This document shows positions 25,379-34,310 of a stretch of DNA of 62,859 nt, piece by piece. The DNA is from Ignavibacteriae bacterium HGW-Ignavibacteriae-4 (GTDB lineage: Bacteria > Bacteroidota > Ignavibacteria > Kapaibacteriales > UBA2268), in the NCBI GenBank assembly GCA_002839765.1, contig PGYR01000026.1, positions 1 through 62,859 on the forward strand, given 5' to 3'. Numbering within the stretch: the stretch's first letter is position 1; the number at the start of each line of letters is the position of its first letter. Below the pieces are notes generated by a model. The model did no database searches. It had not been told where the DNA came from and saw only the letters and a program-made list of their open reading frames with translations. Position numbers and translations under genes: made by a program.

Positions 25379-26125
25379 TTATTCGCAACAAGATTCTATT
25401 GAGTATAGTTCTAAAACTTCCTCTTGAGTTAGCTCTTTGTTGAATATAGCAATATCATCGATAGTACCGTTAAAGAACCGTCCTATTATAAGGTCTCCCA
25501 TATTAACAGGGTTTATTACATCTTGAGTTATACTAATCTTCTGTTCCATTTGTTTTCCATTTTGATATAGAGTCATAGTCTTAGTGTCAAAATTGCAAGT
25601 TGCAACTACGTGATACCATTGTTCTAGTGCATTGCTATTAGAGTTGTCCCACACAGAATTCATATTATTGAAAAAAGTAGCCTTATTAATATCATATATA
25701 CCTAGTGATAATGTTCTATTCGCGGAAGGTGTAGGATTGTTTTCGTCTCCCCTGCTAATAAGCACTTCGTAACTCCCATCGTTGGTAATCGAATGCTTAT
25801 ACCATAATGAAATAGAAAATTTTCTCAAATCATTAAGAAAAGTAGGGTCTTCCATAAATAGATAATTTGGTGTACTTCCATTGAATTTATAGGCGCAATT
25901 TGCTCCTCCTTCTCGTCCCTCAGCCATTTCGGCATTGTTAGTATTAGTCAGATTGTTATTGCCTTTCTGATCATCTAAGCTACCATCAATAAATGGATAA
26001 TAAGCTAACAGAGAACCTTCCAAAGTCTCAGGAATACAAACTTTTGCAGTTGGGGTTGCCACTTCCTTACTTTCTTTACATGAAAATAATAGTAACACTG
26101 ATAAAAATAGTATTGAATACTTCAT
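25379..26125 (-). CDS. LamG-domain lipoprotein
   Basis: This 248-residue protein has a lipoprotein signal (MKYSILFLSVLLLFSC; cysteine at 16). The mature part is a concanavalin-A-like/LamG jelly-roll: LLAYYPFIDGSLDDQKGNNNL, AYKFNGS, KFSISLWYKHS, EQWYHVVATCNFDTKTMTLYQNGK and the terminal DDIAIFNKELTQEEVLELY, which is the usual LamG ending. LamG domains bind glycans or proteins, so a surface-adhesive or glycan-binding role is plausible. It ends in SCCE. It has its own terminator. Confidence 0.85.
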   Translation of the reverse strand: MKYSILFLSVLLLFSCKESKEVATPTAKVCIPETLEGSLLAYYPFIDGSLDDQKGNNNLTNTNNAEMAEGREGGANCAYKFNGSTPNYLFMEDPTFLNDLRKFSISLWYKHSITNDGSYEVLISRGDENNPTPSANRTLSLGIYDINKATFFNNMNSVWDNSNSNALEQWYHVVATCNFDTKTMTLYQNGKQMEQKISITQDVINPVNMGDLIIGRFFNGTIDDIAIFNKELTQEEVLELYSIESCCE

Positions 26126-26451
26126 AAAAAAACTCCTAATTTATTTAAAAAAATCTATAATGGAATAACCGGTTAGTATTCGTTCTGTTACATCAAAAAA
26201 AGCAAAAAAAACATCTTTTTTAAAGAAATTTAATATTATGCGGTAAATTAGGTTTATAGTGTGGAGTTATATTTACAATATTTGTGATGAATTTATATTC
26301 TCAGTAGAGCTTGAGGCTATCCTATCAAAATTATGAATTAATTAAAAGCAGCCAACATTTCTAAAACTGGACACTTCGTTTCAATCTCAGTTAAAGGAGA
26401 ACTATGTGGCTTTGTGTTATAATTAACAATCCCGATTCTGACAAAAGGAAC
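26126..26451. other. AT-rich intergenic gap, 326 bp
   Basis: This lies between sprA and the LamG gene, both on the minus strand. I see no gene, no strong hairpin and no clear sprA terminator. It has A-rich runs (26194-26225) and probably the LamG promoter. Confidence 0.5.
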
Positions 26452-29400
26452 TTACCTACCACCAGCTAGTGATATACGTAGGTCTAAACCGACTTGTGTT
26501 GTGCTGAATCCTGGATTTGCAGCACCTGCTGTTATAGTCGCATCATATCGGAAGAAGAATGATGCGGTTACCCTATTGCTTATAGAATATCGAATTCTAG
26601 GTTCTATAGTTATCTGAGTATCACCTTGTAGCTCACGCCCATCGTTCCCATTCAAGCTGGCTTCATCTGATACGTCGAACGTAGCTCTCGAATTATCTTT
26701 GATGGAGAATAAGAAACTATACTCGATATTATTTTTCAAGCTTAGCCCCAAGAATTCCCATTCCAAACTCTTCATGGTATAGTTTGCTTGAGCGCTTATC
26801 TCATTGGTACTAGTTTTCTGTATTATACTTCTACTTGATGAATTTAGATTGAAATTAGTTGTTGCATTCCATCTCAGATTAGCTGTCAACTGTCCATCTA
26901 GCTTCTCTTCGTCGAAAGTCCAAGACACTCCTAACATCGGTTGGAAGCCATACTGTACCATTTGGTTTTCGTAAGCTTCGCCTTTATCAGTTATTTTTAT
27001 ACTCTCGTCATATATAGAGCTATATCTATGTTCTAATCTAACTTTCTTAACGTAAGAGCTCCATATACCCCATTTTTCCAATCCTTCCCAAGTTATACCA
27101 TAGTTTGGCGCTGGTAAGAACTTACGTGCGGCTCCACTACTTATACTGAAAGCCTCAAGCTTTTCGAAGAATGCTTCGGATAGCGCTCTTTGTTTTTCTC
27201 TGTTTTGTTCTAGCTCAGAAATCCCACTATTGTCTATTACAGTTGCCCTATTATTATACTCAGTTACCACATTATCTATAGTGTTGCCAAATGGATTGAA
27301 TCCGAAAATAGTCGGGAAGGACATATACGAGCGACTAAATGACCGCATAGCTATGACGTTAGTATAAGTAGGAACTCCGTTTACATCAGTAAGTACGGTT
27401 TCGTTTCTATTATACGATACTGTCGAATTCCATTTCAGATCTAGCTGTGCTCCTTCCCATAGTGGTCTAGAAGTCGAAATATCGAATGAAGTAGATTGCG
27501 TAAAGTTATCTTGCATAATACCATTAGGAGGTCGTAATCCTCCAAATGCAGTGAAGCCGAAGAATGGGAAAGCAGATGAAGAAACAGTTTTGAATCCGCC
27601 ATGTGGACTGCTCACTAAACCCAATTGATAAGGTAAGCTAGGTCCGTTAGCTAGAGTATTCCCTCCGAATCCCCAGAAATTATTAATACCAGTTCCACCA
27701 TATACACCTGGGTTAACTGATGCATTATTCTGATTTAGTCCCATTCGCAATGTCTCAAAATCAAGGAATATAAATTTGAAGATATTTCCTACTTTATCTA
27801 GTACTGTCAGATTAGTATCGGGTCTTACTATTCTAGTTATAGATGGTTTTTGTACGTTGAACCAAGTATCACCCAATTGTTTTAGATTTAGAGTACCAGT
27901 GAATCGGGTAGTACTATTATAATTAGCTTGTTTAGATATATCTTGTAGTGCTGGGTCAGGATGAAGTGGATTCGTCCATTGGTAATTAACTACATATTGA
28001 CCAGTAATTTTGAAGAACTTATTGATACTTACTATATTAGGCAATTGTGGAGTAAAGTTTAGAGTTACATTTTGAGTATGATTAATATCATCTCCAAAAT
28101 TAATCACCGCACCATCTTGGAAAAATATCCTTTTAGCTAGTTCACTACCAGTTCTTTGGCTACCATCATCTGCTGATTCAAACTTCACAAGTGTTGAACG
28201 AGTATTAAAATTATAATCCAATAATGGATTCAAAAATCCACCTTCTACAAACTTCCATGAGAAATTAATAGTTCTATTAGCAGTAAAATCACGAACAACG
28301 GGACTCGCAAAATCCAGATATCTGGATTGCTCAGTTCTCCTTTGTCTGTTCATATCCAATCCGAATCCAATTGAATTTGGAAGGAAATTGAACTTAGCTT
28401 TGCTATATGTATCTAATAAAGGTACACTATCTATCCAGGTAAGTGGAGATACTGTAAGTAATTCTGGGATTCTATTTGCGTATCTAACATCCGCCCTCCA
28501 TTGCCAATTGAACCTTTGTTCATAGACAGGAGACCTTTGGTATTCTTGTGCATAGTTATACCCAAATACTAATTTATTAATAGTCTCATTGACGGACCAG
28601 TGACTAACAGGTAAACCTAGTTTGACACCATTCATTCCCCAGTTATCTCGAACAACTAATGTCTGTGATCGTTTGATTATATTGTCAGCTATATCTTGCG
28701 CTTCTTGCTCAGTTGACCCATTGTCAATAGCTCTCTCCTTAGCTATACTAGCAGCAACATCAAGATTTACGTCGTTGTTCGCTTGGAATTCAGGCGTTTC
28801 TACTCTCTCGGAGTGACTATAGTTGATAGGCAAATTCATCCCACTAAAACTCTTTGGCATGAATTTGTTCAGTTGCCCTTGCATAGATACAGTGAATTCA
28901 CTCGTTTGCATACGATTACCGAAACGCTCTTCTAATCTGTGGAAGTTTGGTTCTTGAGTTTTGAATGATGCATCTATAGTCCCCAAATCGGCTAATTTGA
29001 TCGACGCACTGGCTATAGCAGCTATATCACTGCTTTCTTCCGGAGAAGTCAACCTAAGTTCATCAAACCAGACAGTAGTAGTCAATTCATTTGGGTATCT
29101 CTCTTCGGGGTTGGCAATACCAAGACCGATAAAAGAAACCCTGGTTATTACTGGATTACCTTTGATTGCAAAAACAGCAATTGGGTCACCAGGTACTGGG
29201 AATTCCTGTCTTTCTCGTTTGAATAATGAATCTCTTATTTGCTTTATTGCAGTTAGGTCTTCTAAGTTTATCTGTACATCAGTCCAGCCCCTTTGTAGTG
29301 GCTTTCTGTATTCGTAATAGTTAGCCGAATCAGTACCGAATCGTAAGAATGCATATCCTTTTGGAGTTATACCCGGTACTATTTGCCCTGGCATAGAACC

Positions 29401-32400
29401 ATCACCGTGGAAGAAGAATTTCAATTTTTTGTAGTAGAATAAATCTTGTGATCTAAACACACGAGTAGCCATTCTCTCTTCACCATAGTTTAGATTATCT
29501 ACTCTTAGTGCTAACGATTGTTCGTTAAGCTCCAAATCTTCGTTGTTTGGGCTATTTAATTGTTTAGGTGGTCTAACGCCTGGAGGCATAGTATAGAAAT
29601 CAGGTGCACCTTTGTTTTCGAATCTATTTACAAAGGCCAATGACATAACAGAGTCATTAGCAGGAACATCGAGAAAATTACTAATACGTTGCCATTGCGA
29701 ACCAACTAATTTCCAATCTGCTATTTGAATATAAGCCGGGCCTCCTTTGAAAGAAACTCTGATATACTGCACATTAGAAAATAGTGGATTACCAACTCTG
29801 CTAGATGGTCTTCTGATAGGTAAACGGAACTGGTACCATCCAGCTGCTTGATTACCACCGACTATCTGTGGATTAGTATTTGGATCTAAATTTGTAACAT
29901 CTATTTTATATCTAAAATAGCTATTATCTAGAGTTATTGTCTGACCATTATTATCGTTTAGAATTTCCTTATCTGGGAATTGACCTAATTCTGATTGAGT
30001 TGAATTACCCTCAAAATTATTATAATTCAAGAAATCGTCAGCAGTTTGATCTTCATTATTCTGCCCGAAATTGAAGTTATAATTATCTCTTGCTGGGTCA
30101 GCCTCTTGGTTTAGTGGGAATGGATATTCTTCCTTTTCTTGAGCATCATTTATAGCATCTATACCCACATCTTCGCCGTCGTCTATACGGTTATTCGGAA
30201 GTGGATTACCTTCCGTTATTCCATCTTCTGTATTCAGCGAGTTATTCGCTATTATATCTTCACTTATTTGACCAAGATCAATATACATCTCTGTTGAGTT
30301 ATCACCACGGTTATCTATACGAAGCATTATCTCTAGATACTCGATATTCTCAGTGTCAAAATTCGTATTGAAAGAGGAAAGTAACCTTTGCATACCACCC
30401 CAAACTCTACTCTTATTACTATTTTTTTCTAAAAATTTATCAGCTGGGTTGTATTCAGGATTAAGCGAATCTAAATATTCAGGGTTTCTATTATAAATAC
30501 CACGGAAATCAGGATTATAGAATAATTCCAATGGACTTAAGTTATTATTACCTACTGTTGTTTGTTGGTCAGGGTAAACTTCTCTCACAGGAATACGAGG
30601 GATAAAGTACTTGAACCAAGATAATCTACCACGATAAAGATTTCTATCAGGGCCTGTCTGAGCTATAGAGCTATCCAAAGGAGCTGATGAGAACTGCCAT
30701 TGTGAGGGATTCAGCCCCAAACTAATAGAACGTTCACCACCCTCGAAATTGTCCAAGTCAACAGCCGCTTCACCATTATCAGATGCTGCAGTAGATACTT
30801 TCTTGTTAGGAGTTGGGAATATAATCGCCATCTCGCCACCAAGAGATATATTTGATGCAGCTTTTGTCTCATAGAATGGTAAAAAGTCCAATGCCTTAGT
30901 CAACCAAGGAGTATCCCACTCTAACTTACCATCTAATCCAAATATTGAATTTGCTATTGGTTCATTACCGAGCTGAACACGATCATTGATAGCAGCTAGA
31001 TTATAGTGCATGAACGTGAAACCGAGTGTCGCTGTTGCCCTTCTACCATCGAATAAGAGATAATCCCCTCGGATACCGGCTAGCGTCTTTGTTGCTATCT
31101 GGAACACGTCTTGTTGCTCATATTCCACTTTCAGGTTAGCTCCCGGAGCCGAAGCAGAAGGATTACGCATAGTCAATGTACCAGAGAAATAATCCACTAC
31201 ATAGTCTTGGAACTCTCTTAACTGACGACCATCTAAAAATACCCTTACACTCCCCGGAGCTAAGTTGAATGCTCCAAGAGATATTTTACCAGAGGCACTA
31301 CCAGAGACCTCACCGGCTATTATAAATCTGTTTCTTGCTGTGTTACGTTCGGCTACTACTCGTACTGTATCATATATATCCGAGAATATGTATTGATCAG
31401 CCAAAGCAGGTGAGCCTTGTTTATCGAAATAATCTATTAATCCATCTCTGAATGGCTCTACAGAAGGGAATGTAATCTCACCAGTTCTCTGATTAAAAAA
31501 TGGAGAACCAGCAGCTTTGTCAAATTCACCATCTGGTTGAGCCAGACCCGAAGTATTAGTTCTATCTACTCCCAATATAGTAACTAGCTTGTCAGGAGCA
31601 TTAGGTAATACATCAGATGAATCATTGTCTTGGTTTATATACCATAGATTGATAGTAGTCTCATTCAAATTTACGTTTGTCGAACCAATAGAATAGATAT
31701 TCTTCATCTGGCGTGACCATAAGACATTGAACCCAGGTTGCATATTCGGAACTGAAACTAATTTAAGTATCAATGTATCTTTAGTGTCTACTGAATTCCT
31801 GAAAGCACCATGATAAAGGTCATCATCTGGTGATGGAGTTATACCCTCAGTTATATATGCTACAGCGTACTTTCTGTCTTCTCTTAGGTTTCTTATAGTT
31901 AACGTACCTAAGTTTCTGTCTATCTCAAATTGATTTGTATCTAATTTTTGGAAACGACCACGCTCCACTATACCCGTTTGTATAGCCACATTTGGATTGT
32001 TGAGCGTCAGATCCTTTATGAAATTCAAAGGGTTTGGCTCTGGTTTCAAAGTAGCATAGGCTATTACTTCAGAAACTTGTGGGCTTGTAACAGTATTAGT
32101 TGATTCCCAAACTTCTATATCTTTTACCCTACCATAATTCGCAGATTGCGGTATTACGGGTTTAGGTGAAGACCAATAATCTTTATAAACAGTCTTGTAA
32201 TCATTATCTAAGAAAAAGTGATTACGCGTAAAATCCGGTGGACGTACTTGAAATGGGGTCTTATTAGAGCCACCCTTCACATCTACGAATTTCTTTTCGC
32301 CTCTTCTCTGTGCAAAAATAGTCTTCAAATACAATGGACCAAATTGATAATCGGAGCGAATACCAAATAGAGTCTGACCACCATTTATTAGCTGTGAGTT

Positions 32401-33297
32401 GAGCGGCAAATTAACATTACCAAATTCCACCAACTTTACTATATCATCTTCGTAGCCTTCATATCCGACTTTGAACTGATTATCATTACCGAAATTATTA
32501 CGGCTTGTATTCCAATCTGTACTTAGCTTTAATTTATCACCGATACCACCACTTACGTTAACTCTGATATCTTGCGAAAAAATAGGAGTAGATTGAGTCT
32601 GACCAAATGCTGATACAGTACCTAGGTTTTGCGAATCCCATCTCCAACCTAATCTAAGGTTTACTTCACCATTCACATTGATATTGATTTGTGGTTTACC
32701 GAATATACCCATAAGCGGGTTTGGAGGAATAGGAATAGAAATACCCGTAGCATCGGCCATCAATCTAGCCAAATCACGGCTTGACATTGCCTTTTTGATA
32801 TCATATCTAGTTAGTAGGGAATCCCAAACTTGCTCAGTAATTACTCTCTTACGATAATTCAAATAATCGTCTATGGACATATCAATCCCTGAGCTAAGCT
32901 CTATATCGTCCACTCTTTCGCTTGCCTTGACTGTATTACTAGCAGAATCTATCTCACTATTGTAACTATAACCACTTAGAGTATCGTCCACTCCGAAGTT
33001 ATTCTGACCGTATTTTTGTCTGTAATAACCATTGTAATCGAAGAATGGGCTCTTGTAAGAAGCCAAAGTATCATTTTTGAAAATACCTTCGTTTATCTCA
33101 AGACTTTCATAATCGGGTTGAAAATAGAACATGTACAAGCTGAGAGGCATCAACGCAGAGAAGATGGACAGGGGGTTTGAACTATGCAGAGCATGCTGAC
33201 CAACAGTTAAGTTGGGTGTGCTACTCTTTGTTTTCGGTCCCAAAAGAACGAAAAGCATAATTACTAATAGTATATGTTTGAAAATCTTATTTGTCAT
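26452..33297 (-). CDS. sprA: SprA/Sov outer-membrane translocon of type IX secretion
   Basis: This very large 2281-residue protein has a signal peptide (MTNKIFKHILLVIMLFVLLGP). It has the SprA pattern. An N-terminal part contains NGEVNLRLGWRWDSQN and SQDIRVNVSGGIGDKLKLSTDWN. There are repeated SprA domains with LRPLF-like beta-strand content, GGERSISLGLNPSQWQFSS, and the long C-terminal barrel with MKSLEWEFLGLSLKNNIEYSFLF and VGLDLRISLAGGR. In the known system SprA forms the 36-strand outer-membrane channel through which folded cargo with C-terminal sorting domains leaves the periplasm. The length is close to the family's usual ~2400. No other type IX core gene is visible nearby, so sprA is scattered from them. 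At least eight cargo genes lie in this window. Confidence 0.93.
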   Translation of the reverse strand: MTNKIFKHILLVIMLFVLLGPKTKSSTPNLTVGQHALHSSNPLSIFSALMPLSLYMFYFQPDYESLEINEGIFKNDTLASYKSPFFDYNGYYRQKYGQNNFGVDDTLSGYSYNSEIDSASNTVKASERVDDIELSSGIDMSIDDYLNYRKRVITEQVWDSLLTRYDIKKAMSSRDLARLMADATGISIPIPPNPLMGIFGKPQININVNGEVNLRLGWRWDSQNLGTVSAFGQTQSTPIFSQDIRVNVSGGIGDKLKLSTDWNTSRNNFGNDNQFKVGYEGYEDDIVKLVEFGNVNLPLNSQLINGGQTLFGIRSDYQFGPLYLKTIFAQRRGEKKFVDVKGGSNKTPFQVRPPDFTRNHFFLDNDYKTVYKDYWSSPKPVIPQSANYGRVKDIEVWESTNTVTSPQVSEVIAYATLKPEPNPLNFIKDLTLNNPNVAIQTGIVERGRFQKLDTNQFEIDRNLGTLTIRNLREDRKYAVAYITEGITPSPDDDLYHGAFRNSVDTKDTLILKLVSVPNMQPGFNVLWSRQMKNIYSIGSTNVNLNETTINLWYINQDNDSSDVLPNAPDKLVTILGVDRTNTSGLAQPDGEFDKAAGSPFFNQRTGEITFPSVEPFRDGLIDYFDKQGSPALADQYIFSDIYDTVRVVAERNTARNRFIIAGEVSGSASGKISLGAFNLAPGSVRVFLDGRQLREFQDYVVDYFSGTLTMRNPSASAPGANLKVEYEQQDVFQIATKTLAGIRGDYLLFDGRRATATLGFTFMHYNLAAINDRVQLGNEPIANSIFGLDGKLEWDTPWLTKALDFLPFYETKAASNISLGGEMAIIFPTPNKKVSTAASDNGEAAVDLDNFEGGERSISLGLNPSQWQFSSAPLDSSIAQTGPDRNLYRGRLSWFKYFIPRIPVREVYPDQQTTVGNNNLSPLELFYNPDFRGIYNRNPEYLDSLNPEYNPADKFLEKNSNKSRVWGGMQRLLSSFNTNFDTENIEYLEIMLRIDNRGDNSTEMYIDLGQISEDIIANNSLNTEDGITEGNPLPNNRIDDGEDVGIDAINDAQEKEEYPFPLNQEADPARDNYNFNFGQNNEDQTADDFLNYNNFEGNSTQSELGQFPDKEILNDNNGQTITLDNSYFRYKIDVTNLDPNTNPQIVGGNQAAGWYQFRLPIRRPSSRVGNPLFSNVQYIRVSFKGGPAYIQIADWKLVGSQWQRISNFLDVPANDSVMSLAFVNRFENKGAPDFYTMPPGVRPPKQLNSPNNEDLELNEQSLALRVDNLNYGEERMATRVFRSQDLFYYKKLKFFFHGDGSMPGQIVPGITPKGYAFLRFGTDSANYYEYRKPLQRGWTDVQINLEDLTAIKQIRDSLFKRERQEFPVPGDPIAVFAIKGNPVITRVSFIGLGIANPEERYPNELTTTVWFDELRLTSPEESSDIAAIASASIKLADLGTIDASFKTQEPNFHRLEERFGNRMQTSEFTVSMQGQLNKFMPKSFSGMNLPINYSHSERVETPEFQANNDVNLDVAASIAKERAIDNGSTEQEAQDIADNIIKRSQTLVVRDNWGMNGVKLGLPVSHWSVNETINKLVFGYNYAQEYQRSPVYEQRFNWQWRADVRYANRIPELLTVSPLTWIDSVPLLDTYSKAKFNFLPNSIGFGLDMNRQRRTEQSRYLDFASPVVRDFTANRTINFSWKFVEGGFLNPLLDYNFNTRSTLVKFESADDGSQRTGSELAKRIFFQDGAVINFGDDINHTQNVTLNFTPQLPNIVSINKFFKITGQYVVNYQWTNPLHPDPALQDISKQANYNSTTRFTGTLNLKQLGDTWFNVQKPSITRIVRPDTNLTVLDKVGNIFKFIFLDFETLRMGLNQNNASVNPGVYGGTGINNFWGFGGNTLANGPSLPYQLGLVSSPHGGFKTVSSSAFPFFGFTAFGGLRPPNGIMQDNFTQSTSFDISTSRPLWEGAQLDLKWNSTVSYNRNETVLTDVNGVPTYTNVIAMRSFSRSYMSFPTIFGFNPFGNTIDNVVTEYNNRATVIDNSGISELEQNREKQRALSEAFFEKLEAFSISSGAARKFLPAPNYGITWEGLEKWGIWSSYVKKVRLEHRYSSIYDESIKITDKGEAYENQMVQYGFQPMLGVSWTFDEEKLDGQLTANLRWNATTNFNLNSSSRSIIQKTSTNEISAQANYTMKSLEWEFLGLSLKNNIEYSFLFSIKDNSRATFDVSDEASLNGNDGRELQGDTQITIEPRIRYSISNRVTASFFFRYDATITAGAANPGFSTTQVGLDLRISLAGGR

Positions 33298-33570
33298 ACT
33301 GCCGCTATATAGGGGTATTATTTTACTACAAATAATGTACCACTATCGGGGTTTAATTTAAATATATTAATAAAAAAAGAGTAGCAGAAATAAAATAAGC
33401 TTTACCGTAGAAAAATATAAAAACAATTTCAATATTACGCATTCAAAACTTTCAAGTTACCTATAAACTTCGATTTGATAAAATTTTAATTAAGCCACGA
33501 AATAATAGACACTTCTGAACGTCATAAGAGATAGGATTAAAACCTTAAACTAATAAAATTAAGAGATAAA
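33298..33570. other. Divergent promoter gap between sprA and dps
   Basis: These 273 bp of AT-rich DNA must carry both promoters. No operator-like palindrome was recognised with confidence. Confidence 0.4.
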
Positions 33571-34041
33571 ATGAAAAACTCAATCGGTTTAGATAAAAAA
33601 CAAGTAAAAGTGCTAACGGAAAAATTGAATGATTTACTCGCAAATTATCAATTATACTACCAAAACTTAAGAGGGTTTCATTGGAACCTAAAAGGTAACG
33701 ACTTTTTTACTCTTCACATCAAGTTCGAAGAGCTATATAATGCAGCTCAACTTTCAATAGACGAAATTGCAGAGCGAATAGTTACACTAGAAGCAGTTCC
33801 TTTACATACTTACAGTGATTATATAAAGCAATCGACTATAAAAGAGCACAAGAATGTAACTACAAGTAATGAGACAGTAAGCAAAACTGTAGATAATCTC
33901 ACTACACTAATCGAAAAAGAAAGGGACACTCTGAAAAGCGCTGACGAGGCTGGTGACGAGAGTACAATTGATCTGATGACTCAATTAATTGCGTTCCAAG
34001 AAAAAACAGTATGGATGCTAAATTCATTCAATCATAAGTAA
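33571..34041 (+). CDS. dps: Dps-family ferritin-like protein
   Basis: This 156-residue protein has the Dps fold: a helical bundle that assembles into dodecamers storing iron and protecting DNA during starvation or oxidative stress. Ferroxidase-site residues are H37 (LRGFHWNLKG), H49 (FTLHIKFEELY), D64 and E68 (SIDEIAERI), with the family spacing. It lacks an extended lysine-rich N-terminal tail beyond KNSIGLDKKQVK, so direct DNA binding is uncertain. Own terminator at 34075. Divergent from sprA. Confidence 0.93.
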   Translation: MKNSIGLDKKQVKVLTEKLNDLLANYQLYYQNLRGFHWNLKGNDFFTLHIKFEELYNAAQLSIDEIAERIVTLEAVPLHTYSDYIKQSTIKEHKNVTTSNETVSKTVDNLTTLIEKERDTLKSADEAGDESTIDLMTQLIAFQEKTVWMLNSFNHK

Positions 34042-34074
34042 GAAAGCCCCAACTTAATTTTTTACTTATGAGTT

Positions 34075-34102
34075 AGAGCAATTAGAAATAATTGCTCTTT
34101 TA
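34075..34102 (+). terminator. Intrinsic terminator of dps
   Basis: AGAGCAATTA-GAAA-TAATTGCTCT is a perfect 10-bp stem with a GNRA-type loop, followed by TTTAT. It lies 33 bp past the dps stop. Confidence 0.88.
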
Positions 34103-34228
34103 TTATATCCCCAAAAATCAAGTTAACATTTAATATTTGTTACCCATTTCCATTATCGATTACTTATTACATAATAAGAACAACCGTACTTATCCACACA
34201 ATGTGTAAAACCTATAGTGTTAATTGTG

Positions 34229-34248
34229 TAATCAAATTGTTTTGATTA
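34229..34248. promoter_or_regulatory. Palindrome upstream of glnN
   Basis: TAATCAAATTGTTTTGATTA is a perfect 8-bp inverted repeat with a 4-base spacer, 62 bp before the glnN ATG. A second palindrome, ACACAATGTGT, lies at 34196-34206. Either could be an operator for nitrogen control of glnN. The regulator is not known, and AT-rich palindromes can occur by chance. Confidence 0.35.
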
Positions 34249-34310
34249 ATATAGTTATATAGTATTTTTGTAAATAATATAAATTATAATTACCAAAAAG
34301 GTACAAACTG

